From Helicobacter sp. TUL (lineage in GTDB: Bacteria; Campylobacterota; Campylobacteria; Campylobacterales; Helicobacteraceae): a stretch of DNA of 64,000 bases. Positions 55,449 to 64,000 of this stretch are shown here, in pieces; position 1 is the stretch's first letter, and each line of letters begins with the position of its first letter. Under the pieces are notes generated by a model, which worked only from the letters and a program-made list of their open reading frames with translations, did no database searches and had not been told where the DNA came from. Made by a program: the position numbers and the translations under genes. Location: the NCBI RefSeq assembly GCF_002287135.1, contig NZ_NESU01000001.1:124001-188000 (forward strand). Reading direction: 5' to 3'.

Positions 55449-56231
55449 ATGATAGAAGATGTTTTGCAGACACAACCAAAAGCCCAAAAGCTTGTAGAAA
55501 AAAGTTCTACGCGTAATTCAGAATTTGAAAAATATTTAAAAGAAACGACACAAAACCTCGAAGGGTTAACGACTAAAAGCACAATACAGGCAGCAGCAAA
55601 GCCAACCCAAGTACAAGACACAAAAGAAAGCAAAACAACGCCAAAAGATAGTCCAAAACTAGCAGAATCTACCCAAACAAAAGAACAAACATCTAAAAAA
55701 GCACCAGATGCCACAGAGCTTTTGGCTGCTTCACTCACACCAGAGGCATTAAAATCCCAAAGCACTGCTACGCCACCACAAACACCAAAGGACACGCCGC
55801 TTACTCAAGCACTCAAGGCTACACAAGAGCAAGGCACAAAAATCGCTCAAGACAAACAAGCCCTACAAGCCCAAAATACAAATATGCAACCCAAAATAGT
55901 GCCTGATACAAAGGATCAAGCACCAAAAACTCTTGATGATGTGCAAGAACTCGCCAAAGATAAGGGATTAAACCCTACAAAAATTATCGCAAGTAGCCAA
56001 ACACAAGAAACACAACCAAAACCTAAAGCAACACCAGAATCTGCTAAACAAAAGATTCAATACGAAATGGAAAACATAGAAGATCGCGTGGCAGTGATTA
56101 ACCGCGGCACGAAAAAACCACAAAACATCACAAGCAAAATTTCTAATATCTATGAGGAAGGCAAAGCAGAACAAAGCACCGCTACGCTAGGGTCAATGCT
56201 TGGTCTAAAGGATTTACCCCAACAAAGCTAA
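55449..56231 (+). CDS. fliK: Flagellar hook-length control protein FliK, N-terminal part
   Basis: The frame starts with TTAGGAG and ATG, and gives 260 residues, very rich in Gln, Lys, Thr and Ala, the style of the disordered ruler part of FliK. It ends LGLKDLPQQS. The second part continues in the +1 frame without its own promoter. Joined by removing one C of the CCCC at 56217-56220, the two parts form a single protein of about 716 residues. The break may be real, a sequence error, or a recoding site. Confidence 0.8.
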   Translation: MIEDVLQTQPKAQKLVEKSSTRNSEFEKYLKETTQNLEGLTTKSTIQAAAKPTQVQDTKESKTTPKDSPKLAESTQTKEQTSKKAPDATELLAASLTPEALKSQSTATPPQTPKDTPLTQALKATQEQGTKIAQDKQALQAQNTNMQPKIVPDTKDQAPKTLDDVQELAKDKGLNPTKIIASSQTQETQPKPKATPESAKQKIQYEMENIEDRVAVINRGTKKPQNITSKISNIYEEGKAEQSTATLGSMLGLKDLPQQS

Positions 56232-57600
56232 GCAAGATGCAATAGAGGCAACACCCAATGCCTCACAGAATCCTAAAAGTGAGAAAAAAGCAAAAGCTTC
56301 ACAAAAAACTAATGCCAAAACCCAAGATAGCGCACCCAAAAATACGCCAAGCAATACTAAAGAAACTATAGCAACAAAAGAGGAAAACGCGCCACAAAAA
56401 AGCCAACAACTCCAGCATTCTAAAGCCCAAAATACACAATCTCAAATTACACAAGAGCCACTTAGCACCCAAGAATCACTCCAAAACCTTGAAATGCCTA
56501 GCACTAACGATATGGCTAACAACGCCACCACAAACACACAAAAAAATCAAAAAAAATCAAAAACACCCAAAGAGACACAAAAACAAACGCAAACAAAAAC
56601 TACCCAAAACTCTCAAAATACACAAAATAAGGTATCAGACACAAAACTAGATTCTAAACAATCCCCCAAAGAAAACACAGAATCTACCCAAAAATCTTCT
56701 CCAATAGATGCTCCTATACTATCGCAAGGTATGCAAATTACACAAGATATACTAGAAGATTCGTTGCATATACCAGAGAATATAAATCTCCAAGAAACAA
56801 AAGAGCTAATCCCTACAATAGAGCACCAAAACAACCACGCACCAAAGGCAAAAAGCCAAGAGCTATCTCAAAAATCCAACACACAACCACACGCAAAAAC
56901 CACACAAACCAATACAGAATCTACGCAAAATGGAGATTCTAAACAACAATCCCAAAATTCCCACACACCACAAGATTCACAAAAATCATCAACAAACCAA
57001 AATGCACAAATAACTAATGAAGAATTTGTGCAAGATTTGGAACAAAGTGCGCGACATATCGAACATATCCACACACAAACAAGCAAAGAAACGCCAACAA
57101 GCAAACAAACCCAAACCTCTAAAGAGGCAACCCAAAACCAAACAACTAACGCAACTCCTACAATGCAGACTATCAAGCATGATATATTCTATAAAAGTGT
57201 TATGGCAAGACAATCTGTGTATAACTTTGCCTCACAACTTACGCAAGAAATGCTGAATTATAAACCACCAATTACTAAGCTATCTCTTGAGTTAAATCCA
57301 CAGAATCTAGGCACGCTTGAACTAACAATCTCCAAAAATGGCAAGGATTTGCAAGTGCAAGTCATCTCTAATCCAACTGCAATCAATCTCTTTGTCAATA
57401 ACCAAATGGAATTGCGCAACAATCTCGCACAAATGGGCTTTAACAATGTTGATTTAAGCTTTTCTCAAAACAATGCAAATTCGGGACAAAGACGCCAACA
57501 AGGACGCAGAGATCAAGCCCAGACCTATAATACAAATCAAGGGAATGAAAATAGCTTAGAATCCCACACAATGTTTATCACAATACCACAATATGCATAA
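56232..57600 (+). CDS. fliK: Flagellar hook-length control protein FliK, C-terminal part (shifted frame)
   Basis: This frame opens at 56209, with the first ATG at 56494, and ends at 57600. It begins with the same Gln/Lys/Thr-rich linker and ends in the FliK C-terminal domain (ITKLSLELNPQNLGTLELTI, LRNNLAQMGFNNVDLSFS) that switches export from hook to filament proteins. No ribosome-binding site is visible before 56494, so it is probably not expressed separately. Without the C-terminal domain a cell would make polyhooks. It lies ten bases before flgD. Confidence 0.8.
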
Positions 57601-57609
57601 AGGGTTTAA

Positions 57610-58431
57610 ATGGCGATTGATTTAGGGGAAGTTACAGGGGCAACTGCCAAAATAGAGAAACAAAAACAAAATCCAAAAAATATCAATGAACTTGATAATG
57701 ATGCGTTTATGAGATTGTTTTTGGAGCAGCTCAAAAACCAAGATCCCACCGCTCCAATGGAGACGGATAAAATCATTACACAAACTGCACAACTCACACA
57801 AGTAGAAATGCAAGAACAAAACAAAAAGACTATGGTAGAAGTGGCAGAAGCGATGAAATCCACACAAGAAACCAACAAGGAGCTTAAAGAATTCCAAGCC
57901 AAAATGAAAGAATCTCTTGAAAGTCTCAATGAGGGTATGAAAACCACCGCTTCCTCTAATAGCGCAATGGCAGCCCTCAATGCCCTCCAATCTGTTTCTA
58001 TGATAGGCAAAATCGCTGAAACTGATGTTTTTGGTGTCAATCTCAATGCCGGTGATAGTGTGAAATTTCAAATCTTTTTTGACCAAGCTATCAATGCCCA
58101 ACAAGGCGAACCAAAGATTCATATCTTTAACCAACAAAATGAACTTGTGCGCACGCTCTCGCTTAAAGAATATGCCGGAAAAAGTGGCTATGTAGAATTT
58201 AATTGGGATGGCAAAAGCGACAATGGCACACAATTACCAACAGGCGGCTACAACATTCGTGCAGAATATAATCTTGATCCAAGCACTAGCCAATATCACA
58301 CTGCGCGAGTGGGGCGTGGTGAAGTGCAAAGCATTATCTTTGATAAGGGCGCACCAATGCTAAGAATGGGCGATATGATTTTGCCACTACAAAGCGCAAT
58401 TGAGTTTTATAATAAGGATCATAGCCTATGA
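57610..58431 (+). CDS. flgD: Flagellar hook assembly protein FlgD
   Basis: FlgD (273 residues) is the cap on which hook subunits assemble. The conserved export and capping end is LDNDAFMRLFLEQLKNQDPTAPMETDKIITQTAQLTQVEMQ in pattern, followed by a coiled-coil and the Ig-like domain (VEFNWDGKSDNGTQLPTGGYNIRAEY). The gene lies between fliK and flgE and overlaps flgE by four bases. Confidence 0.94.
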   Translation: MAIDLGEVTGATAKIEKQKQNPKNINELDNDAFMRLFLEQLKNQDPTAPMETDKIITQTAQLTQVEMQEQNKKTMVEVAEAMKSTQETNKELKEFQAKMKESLESLNEGMKTTASSNSAMAALNALQSVSMIGKIAETDVFGVNLNAGDSVKFQIFFDQAINAQQGEPKIHIFNQQNELVRTLSLKEYAGKSGYVEFNWDGKSDNGTQLPTGGYNIRAEYNLDPSTSQYHTARVGRGEVQSIIFDKGAPMLRMGDMILPLQSAIEFYNKDHSL

Positions 58432-60635
58432 ATGGGACAATGATTAATTCCTTTAGCGGTATCAAAACTCATCAATTTGGCTTAGATTCACTAGCGAATA
58501 ATATCGCGAACGTCAATACAATAGGATATCGCGAGAATCAGCCACAATTTGAAAGCCTCTTTACTTCATCGCTAGATTCACTCAATGCAAATTCCGCAAT
58601 CAATAATGACTACAATTACGGCGTTACAAAAGCAAGCAATGCGATCTCTACCAAAAGCGGAAGCTACAAAAATAGCGATGGAGAGTTTGATGTCGCCTAT
58701 GAGGGCAAAGGGTGGTTTGTCGTAGGTGAAAACAAAGGCGGATCTTTTGTCATCAAAGATGATGGCTATGAAAGTAAGCAAAAAACCTACTTTACGCGTG
58801 ATGGAAGTTTTTTGCGCGATGGTGAGGGGTATATTGTCAATTCTAGTGGATACTATATGTATGGCGTGAATCTAGGCAAGATTAATAATAATGTTTTTAC
58901 CACTAGCAACAATAGTGATGAGGACTTTACCAAACTTGCCACAGGCGAACTTCAGCCTATCCAAATCCCACAAGATTTGTATTATAAACCTGTGCTTACT
59001 ACAAAAGTTGATTTAAGTCTAAACCTCAACAAAAAACAAAGCAGTGTCAATGCTACACAAGTATATAGTCTTCCAGATGGATCATTTGATGAAGAGCGAT
59101 TTTTAAATGCCGATCTCAATGGGTTTTCTGCCAATGGCGAAACGCTTGATGCTACAACCTTTGATAAGATTCTTATTACGATAAACAATAATGGACGCAA
59201 CCAAGACATAGAACTTCGCTATGGCAAAGATTTTCGCACATTTAATGAACTCAAAACCGCACTTTTACAAAAGGCAGGAATTGGGCTAGACATCACGCGA
59301 CTTCCTGATGGTAGCGTTTCAAAAGTAGGCTTAAAACTCTCCAATGCAACATACACAACAAAAGATATGACAATTAGTGGGAATCTCGCAGAAAAACTTG
59401 GCATAGCTGGAAGAAATGAGAATTTCGCAAGTGGCGTGGATTCACAATATCGTCCGAGTAAAAACTATAATAATGGTGATATTGTCAATGATCAAGGTAT
59501 CGTGTTTCGATATATTGGCACAAGTGGCAATAGCGAACCCTTGCAAGATCCTGCAAATTGGGAAGTTTTGGACACAAGTGCTTTAGGCGAGTGGCAGGAG
59601 CGAACAAGCTACCAAGTTGGAGAGCTTGTCAATTATAATGGCAATGTCTATAAACGCACAGAATCTAATGGCAATAGCAATCCTCAAGAAGGTGGCTGGG
59701 AGCAAGTTGTGACTTCAGCACGCAACCTTCCTCAAGATTTTGTAGAAGGGACAAGTTATGCGCCAAAGACGATCATAAATTACCAAGGCAAACTATATGA
59801 ACGCGTAAGTGAGGGTATCTCAAATCCAAAACAAGATCAAATAGGCTGGAAAGCATTGGGCAATGATAGCTTTGAGAGCGCGTATTTGGAAGTGCCTAGC
59901 TACCAAAGCAATGTCGAGGTATATGATGAGAGTGGTGCGAAGTTTTTGCTACAAAGTCATTATTATCTTATCAATTCAGCAGATGTAACCACAGATCCTC
60001 GCATAAATGAAAAATGGGAAGTGCGCACACAACTTTTTAATCAAGATGGCACGATTGCACTAGGAGATGTAAGCACACACGAAATTTCTTTTGATGAAAA
60101 TAACAATCCTATCACACAGCCTATCACTATCGCATTTGGTAATGGACAAATCACATATAATATCGCAGGCACAGATCAAAAGCGTAGTAGCAACCGACTC
60201 TATCAAGATTCACAAATACTCCAAACAGATCAAGATGGTCGCAGCGAAGGGCATTTACAAGATTTGCGTATCGATAAAGATGGCATTATTTTCCTTTCTT
60301 TTAGTAATGGGGCATTTGAGGCTATGGGACGCGTGGGTATATCAGCGTTTGTCAATGATCAAGGTTTGCGCAAGGTGGGAGGTAATCTCTTTGAAATGAC
60401 AGAAATCTCTAATAATGGCGATACCTATGTAAGCAGTGGCAGACCTTTATTGGGCTGGAGCGGACAACATTTGCGTTTTGGGTCTGTATTATACAAACAC
60501 CTAGAAACAAGCAATGTTGATGTAGGGAGCGCCCTCACAGATCTTATCGTTATGCAAAGAGGGTATTCGATGAATGCCAAAGCTTTTACAACTGGCGATG
60601 ACCTCATAAAAGAAGCCATTAACCTAAAACGTTAA
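58428..60635 (+). CDS. flgE: Flagellar hook protein FlgE with inserted carbohydrate-binding-like repeats
   Basis: FlgE (735 residues) builds the hook. The N-terminal rod-type motif DSLANNIANVNTIGYRE and the C-terminal coiled-coil NVDVGSALTDLIVMQRGYSMNAKAFTTGDDLIKEAINLKR pattern are standard. Between about residues 340 and 478 there are three tandem units of about 45 residues with W/Y-x-x-G-x-x-V-x-Y-x-G-x-x-Y and a closing W, resembling CBM5/12 chitin-binding modules. They sit in the variable outer domain and would face the medium. Confidence 0.93.
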   Translation: MNGTMINSFSGIKTHQFGLDSLANNIANVNTIGYRENQPQFESLFTSSLDSLNANSAINNDYNYGVTKASNAISTKSGSYKNSDGEFDVAYEGKGWFVVGENKGGSFVIKDDGYESKQKTYFTRDGSFLRDGEGYIVNSSGYYMYGVNLGKINNNVFTTSNNSDEDFTKLATGELQPIQIPQDLYYKPVLTTKVDLSLNLNKKQSSVNATQVYSLPDGSFDEERFLNADLNGFSANGETLDATTFDKILITINNNGRNQDIELRYGKDFRTFNELKTALLQKAGIGLDITRLPDGSVSKVGLKLSNATYTTKDMTISGNLAEKLGIAGRNENFASGVDSQYRPSKNYNNGDIVNDQGIVFRYIGTSGNSEPLQDPANWEVLDTSALGEWQERTSYQVGELVNYNGNVYKRTESNGNSNPQEGGWEQVVTSARNLPQDFVEGTSYAPKTIINYQGKLYERVSEGISNPKQDQIGWKALGNDSFESAYLEVPSYQSNVEVYDESGAKFLLQSHYYLINSADVTTDPRINEKWEVRTQLFNQDGTIALGDVSTHEISFDENNNPITQPITIAFGNGQITYNIAGTDQKRSSNRLYQDSQILQTDQDGRSEGHLQDLRIDKDGIIFLSFSNGAFEAMGRVGISAFVNDQGLRKVGGNLFEMTEISNNGDTYVSSGRPLLGWSGQHLRFGSVLYKHLETSNVDVGSALTDLIVMQRGYSMNAKAFTTGDDLIKEAINLKR
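59446..59862 (+). repeat. Three tandem CBM5/12-like modules inside flgE
   Basis: Unit 1 has NYNNGDIVNDQGIVFRYIGT, unit 2 SYQVGELVNYNGNVYKRTES, and unit 3 SYAPKTIINYQGKLYERVSE. Each is followed by an N-x-x-P turn and a tryptophan (WEVL, WEQV, WKAL). The DNA sequences have diverged, so this is an old duplication. Confidence 0.7.
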
Positions 60636-60880
60636 AAATATTTTTAATTTTTTATAATTTTTTATAAACTTTGGAGTATAATCAATTCATCTCAAGCAGA
60701 CTATCTAATCTCTTGACACAATCTTTCCAAGCCTACCACTACAGCCCTATGACTGCCTAAAGTAGGAATTTTCATTATCATTTCACATAAGGGAATGCCC
60801 TTAGACAACAGCTATAAGCTCTTGTGTAACAAAAAGAGCACAAGTAATACAAAATATTACTAAAATAATAGCGAGGCTAT
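60636..60880 (+). promoter_or_regulatory. Leader region of the efflux operon with -10 box at 60677-60682
   Basis: This 245-base gap holds a TTTGGAGTATAAT extended -10 (60677-60682), which would give a leader of about 190 bases before the MFS gene. A weak hairpin (CTTGTG / CACAAG) lies within it near 60812-60843. No gene or known riboswitch was recognised; a regulator-binding site or a small RNA is possible. A T-rich stretch (60640-60670) behind flgE may end the hook transcript. Confidence 0.4.
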
Positions 60881-62524
60881 ATGTCAATTGATATAAAAAA
60901 ACATTTTAAACCTAATGAAATGCCCTCTATATGGGGAAGTCCGGCTAAGCCAAATCTTCCTGGCACAATACGCTTACTCTATGGCGTGGGATTTATTATC
61001 GTGCTGCTTACTGCAAGTTTGCAAAATAATCTCATTATAGCCTACATCGACTATCTCCAAGGCGATATGGGCTTTACGCCTACGCAGGGTGCATGCATAA
61101 CAGCCGCCTATTATATGGGAAATGTTTGGACTACAATTATGCTCTTTAGGTTTCGGCAACATTTTGGACTAAAAGTATTTTTCACTTGTATTTTTATTGT
61201 TCTTTTGTTTTCAGAAATTTTGGAATTATCATTTAGCAATTTTGTCATTGTCGTATTTGCGCGTTTTATTGGTGGAGTTGTTGGTGGTGGTATTAGTGTG
61301 CTTTGTATTTTTTACACAATCCAAATGCTCCCAACAAGCAAAAAATATCTACTCTTTCCTACTAGCATAGGACTTACACAAATTGGCTCTGCACTCTCGC
61401 ATTTTATCGTGGCGTATTTTAGTATGAGTGATTATCCGCATTTGATGAATTTCTTTGAGATAGGCTTTTGTCTTATTGCATTTTGCACATTTTTACTTAT
61501 TGAATTACCACCATCACATGTCGCCAAAGCCTTTTTTCCTGAAGATTTTACGGTTATTTTATTTGCGCTTGGCACAGCACTTTGTTGTCTTATTTTTAGT
61601 GTAGGGAATGTTGCATGGTGGCATTATGATCGCATAGCCTATGGCTTATGTATTGGTATTGCGTCTTTTGGGATATTTTTTATCGCAGAGTTTTTTAAAA
61701 AGCGTCCATTTATTCACTTAAATTTTTTGCTCAATATCCAACTTTTAGAAATTTCTCTCGCAGCAGCATTTGTGCGTATGTGTCTCGCAGAACAAAGCAC
61801 AGGGGCTACAGGATTATTCAGAGATGTGCTAAACTTTAGCGACTATCAATTAATGGGATCATATGGAATCTTAACCTTAGGAGCACTTGGCGGTGGACTT
61901 GGCTGTTTATATATCTATAATTATGAACGATCGCATGGTATGGTGCTTTTTGCAGCAGCACTTATTCCAATAGGTAGTTTTCTTTCTATGAATCTCTCCA
62001 TTGATATGCTTCCTAGCAATATTTATCTAGGACAATTTCTTATCGCCTTTGCAAGTGTCTTTTTTATCGGTCCTCTGCTTGCAAATGGCATTATTTTAGG
62101 TGTTGCGCGTGGAACAAATTATGTCATTACCTTTGCGGTAATTTTTACCTTCTCTCAAGGTGTCTTTGGTCTCCTTGGATCAGCGATTATTGAATATTTT
62201 ATCAAATCTCAAAGCATACAAAACGCACAAGATCTTATCAATAACAATATCACCAATCCTCATTTTGACGCACATTCTTATGACATAATCATGCAACACG
62301 CTGGAATCTTGGCTTATGAGGATTTATTTTTTGCTATTGGTGCAATTGGCAGTGTGATTTTTGTCATATTGCTTATGCGTTATATTTATCTCAAACTTAC
62401 AACAAATTCTTTGCGCAGAGAACTTGATATCCTCAAGACTCGATCGATAAAAAAACAACGCCAAAACAGCCAAGATTCTAGAATCTCTTCAAGCCACACA
62501 CTCTATACCACAACACGGAGGTAA
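60881..62524 (+). CDS. MFS efflux transporter (DHA2/EmrB-like)
   Basis: The 547-residue membrane protein has about 14 hydrophobic helices. The N-terminal TM1 region (VLLTASLQNNLIIAYIDYLQGDMGF) and the RFIGGVVGGGISVLCIFYTIQML motif recall the DHA2 drug exporters, with a long charged C-terminal tail (about 510-547). It is followed after three bases by an HlyD-type adaptor and then by an outer-membrane factor, the standard tripartite EmrAB-TolC layout. Confidence 0.85.
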   Translation: MSIDIKKHFKPNEMPSIWGSPAKPNLPGTIRLLYGVGFIIVLLTASLQNNLIIAYIDYLQGDMGFTPTQGACITAAYYMGNVWTTIMLFRFRQHFGLKVFFTCIFIVLLFSEILELSFSNFVIVVFARFIGGVVGGGISVLCIFYTIQMLPTSKKYLLFPTSIGLTQIGSALSHFIVAYFSMSDYPHLMNFFEIGFCLIAFCTFLLIELPPSHVAKAFFPEDFTVILFALGTALCCLIFSVGNVAWWHYDRIAYGLCIGIASFGIFFIAEFFKKRPFIHLNFLLNIQLLEISLAAAFVRMCLAEQSTGATGLFRDVLNFSDYQLMGSYGILTLGALGGGLGCLYIYNYERSHGMVLFAAALIPIGSFLSMNLSIDMLPSNIYLGQFLIAFASVFFIGPLLANGIILGVARGTNYVITFAVIFTFSQGVFGLLGSAIIEYFIKSQSIQNAQDLINNNITNPHFDAHSYDIIMQHAGILAYEDLFFAIGAIGSVIFVILLMRYIYLKLTTNSLRRELDILKTRSIKKQRQNSQDSRISSSHTLYTTTRR

Positions 62525-62527
62525 AAT

Positions 62528-63583
62528 ATGAAACCACATTATTCATGGCTTCCTAGTAAGCCAAAACTCTTTGTTATCATTGCAACAAGTATTGGTATTA
62601 TCACCGGTATTACGCTTATCCTTTATGCGTGGCAATTACCACCATTTTTTCTCAATGTTGTCGTGACAAATGATGCCTATGTCCAATCCAAAACTACCCT
62701 ACTCTCACCCCAAGTAAGCGGTTATATCACACAAGTGTATGTCAAAGATTTTGCATTTGTCAAAGAGGGCGATCCACTTTTGCAAATCGATAAGCGTATT
62801 TTTACCCAAAAAGTGCAAGAAGCGCGTGCAAACCTACAAGGTGCGCAAAGTGCATTACAAGCATATGAGCAAAATTATCGCCTACATGAGGCTGATATTA
62901 TCGAAAAAGAAGCCCAAATTAAAGCCACAGAAGCCAACCTCAAAAATGCTCAAGCAGAAAACAACAGAGTTTCACAACTTGTCAAAAAAGAGAGTTTAAG
63001 CAAACGCGATTATGACAATGCAAGAGCGCAGTTATCAAGTGCGCAAGCTGCATACATACAAGCAAAAGCACAATACCAAAAATCCCTCCAAGAATTTGAA
63101 GCCTTTAAAACCACCAAAGATTCACTACAAGCAGGAGTAAAACGTGCAAACGCCCTCTTAGAACTTGCACTTATTGATTTGGATAATTCCCTTATCAAAG
63201 CTCCTATAGATGGGCAACTTGGGGAAATTTTGGCACATATTGGACAATTTGTCTCCCAAGGTAGCACACTTACTTATATCGTGCCACAAACGCATTGGGT
63301 AATAGCCAATATCAAAGAAAACAAAATGGATAAAGTAACGCTTGGACAAAAAGTGCGTTTTAGTGTTGATGCCCTAAGCGGTGAGGAATTTAGCGGTGTT
63401 GTAGAAGAAATCTCTCCTGCTACAGGTAGCGAATTTAGCCCAATCAAAGTCAATCACGCTACTGGAAATTTTATCAAGGTTATCCAACGCATTCCTGTGA
63501 AAATCGCCATAGATCCTACAAATAAGCGCTTAGAAGAATTGCGTGCAGGAATGAGCGTCATAGTAGAGATTGAAACAAAATAA
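62528..63583 (+). CDS. Membrane fusion protein (HlyD/EmrA family)
   Basis: The 351-residue adaptor has one N-terminal membrane helix (about 13-35), a biotinyl-lipoyl-like domain (VSGYITQVYVKDFAFVKEGDPLLQID, and IKAPIDGQLGEI on the return), and a long alpha-helical hairpin between them (about 95-215). It would join the MFS pump to the outer-membrane channel. GGAGG before the start lies at the end of the MFS gene. Confidence 0.92.
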   Translation: MKPHYSWLPSKPKLFVIIATSIGIITGITLILYAWQLPPFFLNVVVTNDAYVQSKTTLLSPQVSGYITQVYVKDFAFVKEGDPLLQIDKRIFTQKVQEARANLQGAQSALQAYEQNYRLHEADIIEKEAQIKATEANLKNAQAENNRVSQLVKKESLSKRDYDNARAQLSSAQAAYIQAKAQYQKSLQEFEAFKTTKDSLQAGVKRANALLELALIDLDNSLIKAPIDGQLGEILAHIGQFVSQGSTLTYIVPQTHWVIANIKENKMDKVTLGQKVRFSVDALSGEEFSGVVEEISPATGSEFSPIKVNHATGNFIKVIQRIPVKIAIDPTNKRLEELRAGMSVIVEIETK

Positions 63584-63592
63584 AGGATAGAT

Positions 63593-64000
63593 ATGAAATC
63601 TTTACACCTAAAATATGTAGCTCCAAATCTTTTGCTTACAATATCTCTCATATCATTTAGCGCGTGTGTGCCACAAATCACCGATGTGCCAAAAGATTCA
63701 CATATTTCCCTAAATCTTAGTCAATCACAAGAAAGCATTAATGCGCATTGGTGGGAAGATTTTCATAACCCTGCTTTACTCTATTTGCTAGAACACGCAA
63801 GAGAATTTAACACACAAAACAAACTTGCCAAAACACATATTGAAATGGCAAGAAATGACTTAAAAATTGCTAGAGCCAAACTCTATCCAAATATGAATCT
63901 AAGCATAGATCCTGCCTATAATCAAACAATCCTCCACCCACTTTATGCCCTCACACAAGGCAATGTAGATTTTTCTTATCATTTAGATTTTTTTGGAAAA
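63593..64000 (+). CDS. Outer-membrane efflux lipoprotein (NodT family), partial
   Basis: The frame starts with AAAGGA and ATG and is open to the right window edge (136 codons). A signal peptide ends in the lipobox ISFSAC, so the protein is lipid-anchored. NAHWWEDFHNPALLYLLEHA, and RAKLYPNMNLSI are standard for the first half of outer-membrane efflux factors. It completes the tripartite pump. Confidence 0.9.
   Translation, partial: MKSLHLKYVAPNLLLTISLISFSACVPQITDVPKDSHISLNLSQSQESINAHWWEDFHNPALLYLLEHAREFNTQNKLAKTHIEMARNDLKIARAKLYPNMNLSIDPAYNQTILHPLYALTQGNVDFSYHLDFFGK

Noticed and set aside
57622-58233. 203-codon minus-strand frame opposite flgD
   Set aside because: It is antisense to FlgD, with no family features.
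1-64000. CRISPR arrays, tRNA or rRNA genes, insertion sequences
   Set aside because: Reading both strands showed no regularly spaced repeats, no tRNA-like cloverleaf arms or TTCRA loops, and no transposase motifs.

Overview
The window is AT-rich chromosomal DNA of an epsilonproteobacterium, almost certainly an enterohepatic-type Helicobacter. The signs are gene order and gene content: cheW-cheA(REC)-cheV, rpoN-lptB-tsaE-dnaX, motA-motB, copA-copP, frdCAB, a split rather than fused hook operon driven by a sigma-54 promoter, poly-G phase-variation tracts, and a Campylobacter-type globin. No rRNA, tRNA, CRISPR array or insertion sequence was seen.

Layout. 1-7.4 kb (minus strand): a 2[4Fe-4S] ferredoxin cut by the left edge, the chemotaxis genes cheV-cheA-cheW, and an operon pepD-argC-metallophosphoesterase. 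7.5-16.8 kb (plus): mannose-1-phosphate guanylyltransferase, the copper exporter copA with its chaperone copP, an MsbA-type ABC flippase, and fumarate reductase frdCAB ending in a hairpin. 16.9-23.3 kb is the most variable part. It holds a sugar-linked ATP-grasp gene with G9, a HisC-like aminotransferase with G11 at its 3' end, a second aminotransferase and a HAD phosphatase. This order resembles the Campylobacter jejuni capsule block that makes serinol phosphate and ethanolamine phosphate and amidates glucuronate. It is followed by a TupA-like ATP-grasp gene facing truncated copies of its own C-terminal half across perfect inverted repeats. 23.3-32.2 kb: rpoN-lptB-tsaE-dnaX, a TRIC-like channel, flgG behind a sigma-54 promoter, a frameshifted globin, a hotdog protein, cmoB and a MurF-N-like protein. 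32.4-39.9 kb (plus): rnc-aroC-gltX-rbfA-rimP-ribD-tRNA methyltransferase-kefB. 40.0-43.0 kb (minus): motA-motB and a ThiF/MBL pair. 43.0-46.8 kb (plus): a BatD-like protein with bioF-bioG-bioC for biotin. 46.8-48.3 kb (minus): a graveyard of short broken genes next to a duplicated membrane protein. 48.4 kb: a TRL-like lipoprotein whose promoter carries G9. 48.9-52.8 kb (minus): prfB, uppS, an acetyltransferase and an orphan methylase-specificity fusion. 53.0-60.6 kb (plus): ccoI and the hook operon fliK-flgD-flgE, with fliK broken into two frames. 60.9-64 kb: an MFS/HlyD/outer-membrane-lipoprotein efflux operon cut by the right edge.

The main points for follow-up are: (1) a probable invertible C-terminal switch in the TupA-like gene; (2) three poly-G tracts acting in three ways (coding ON/OFF, alternative C-terminus, promoter spacing); (3) single-base frameshifts in fliK, the globin and a lipoprotein, which are either real loss events or sequence errors; (4) three tandem carbohydrate-binding-like repeats inside the hook protein FlgE; (5) remnants of paired lipoprotein/membrane protein plus 'TNxxxIK' genes that look like a decayed effector-immunity locus. 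All family names come from reading motifs in the translated sequence; no database search was possible.
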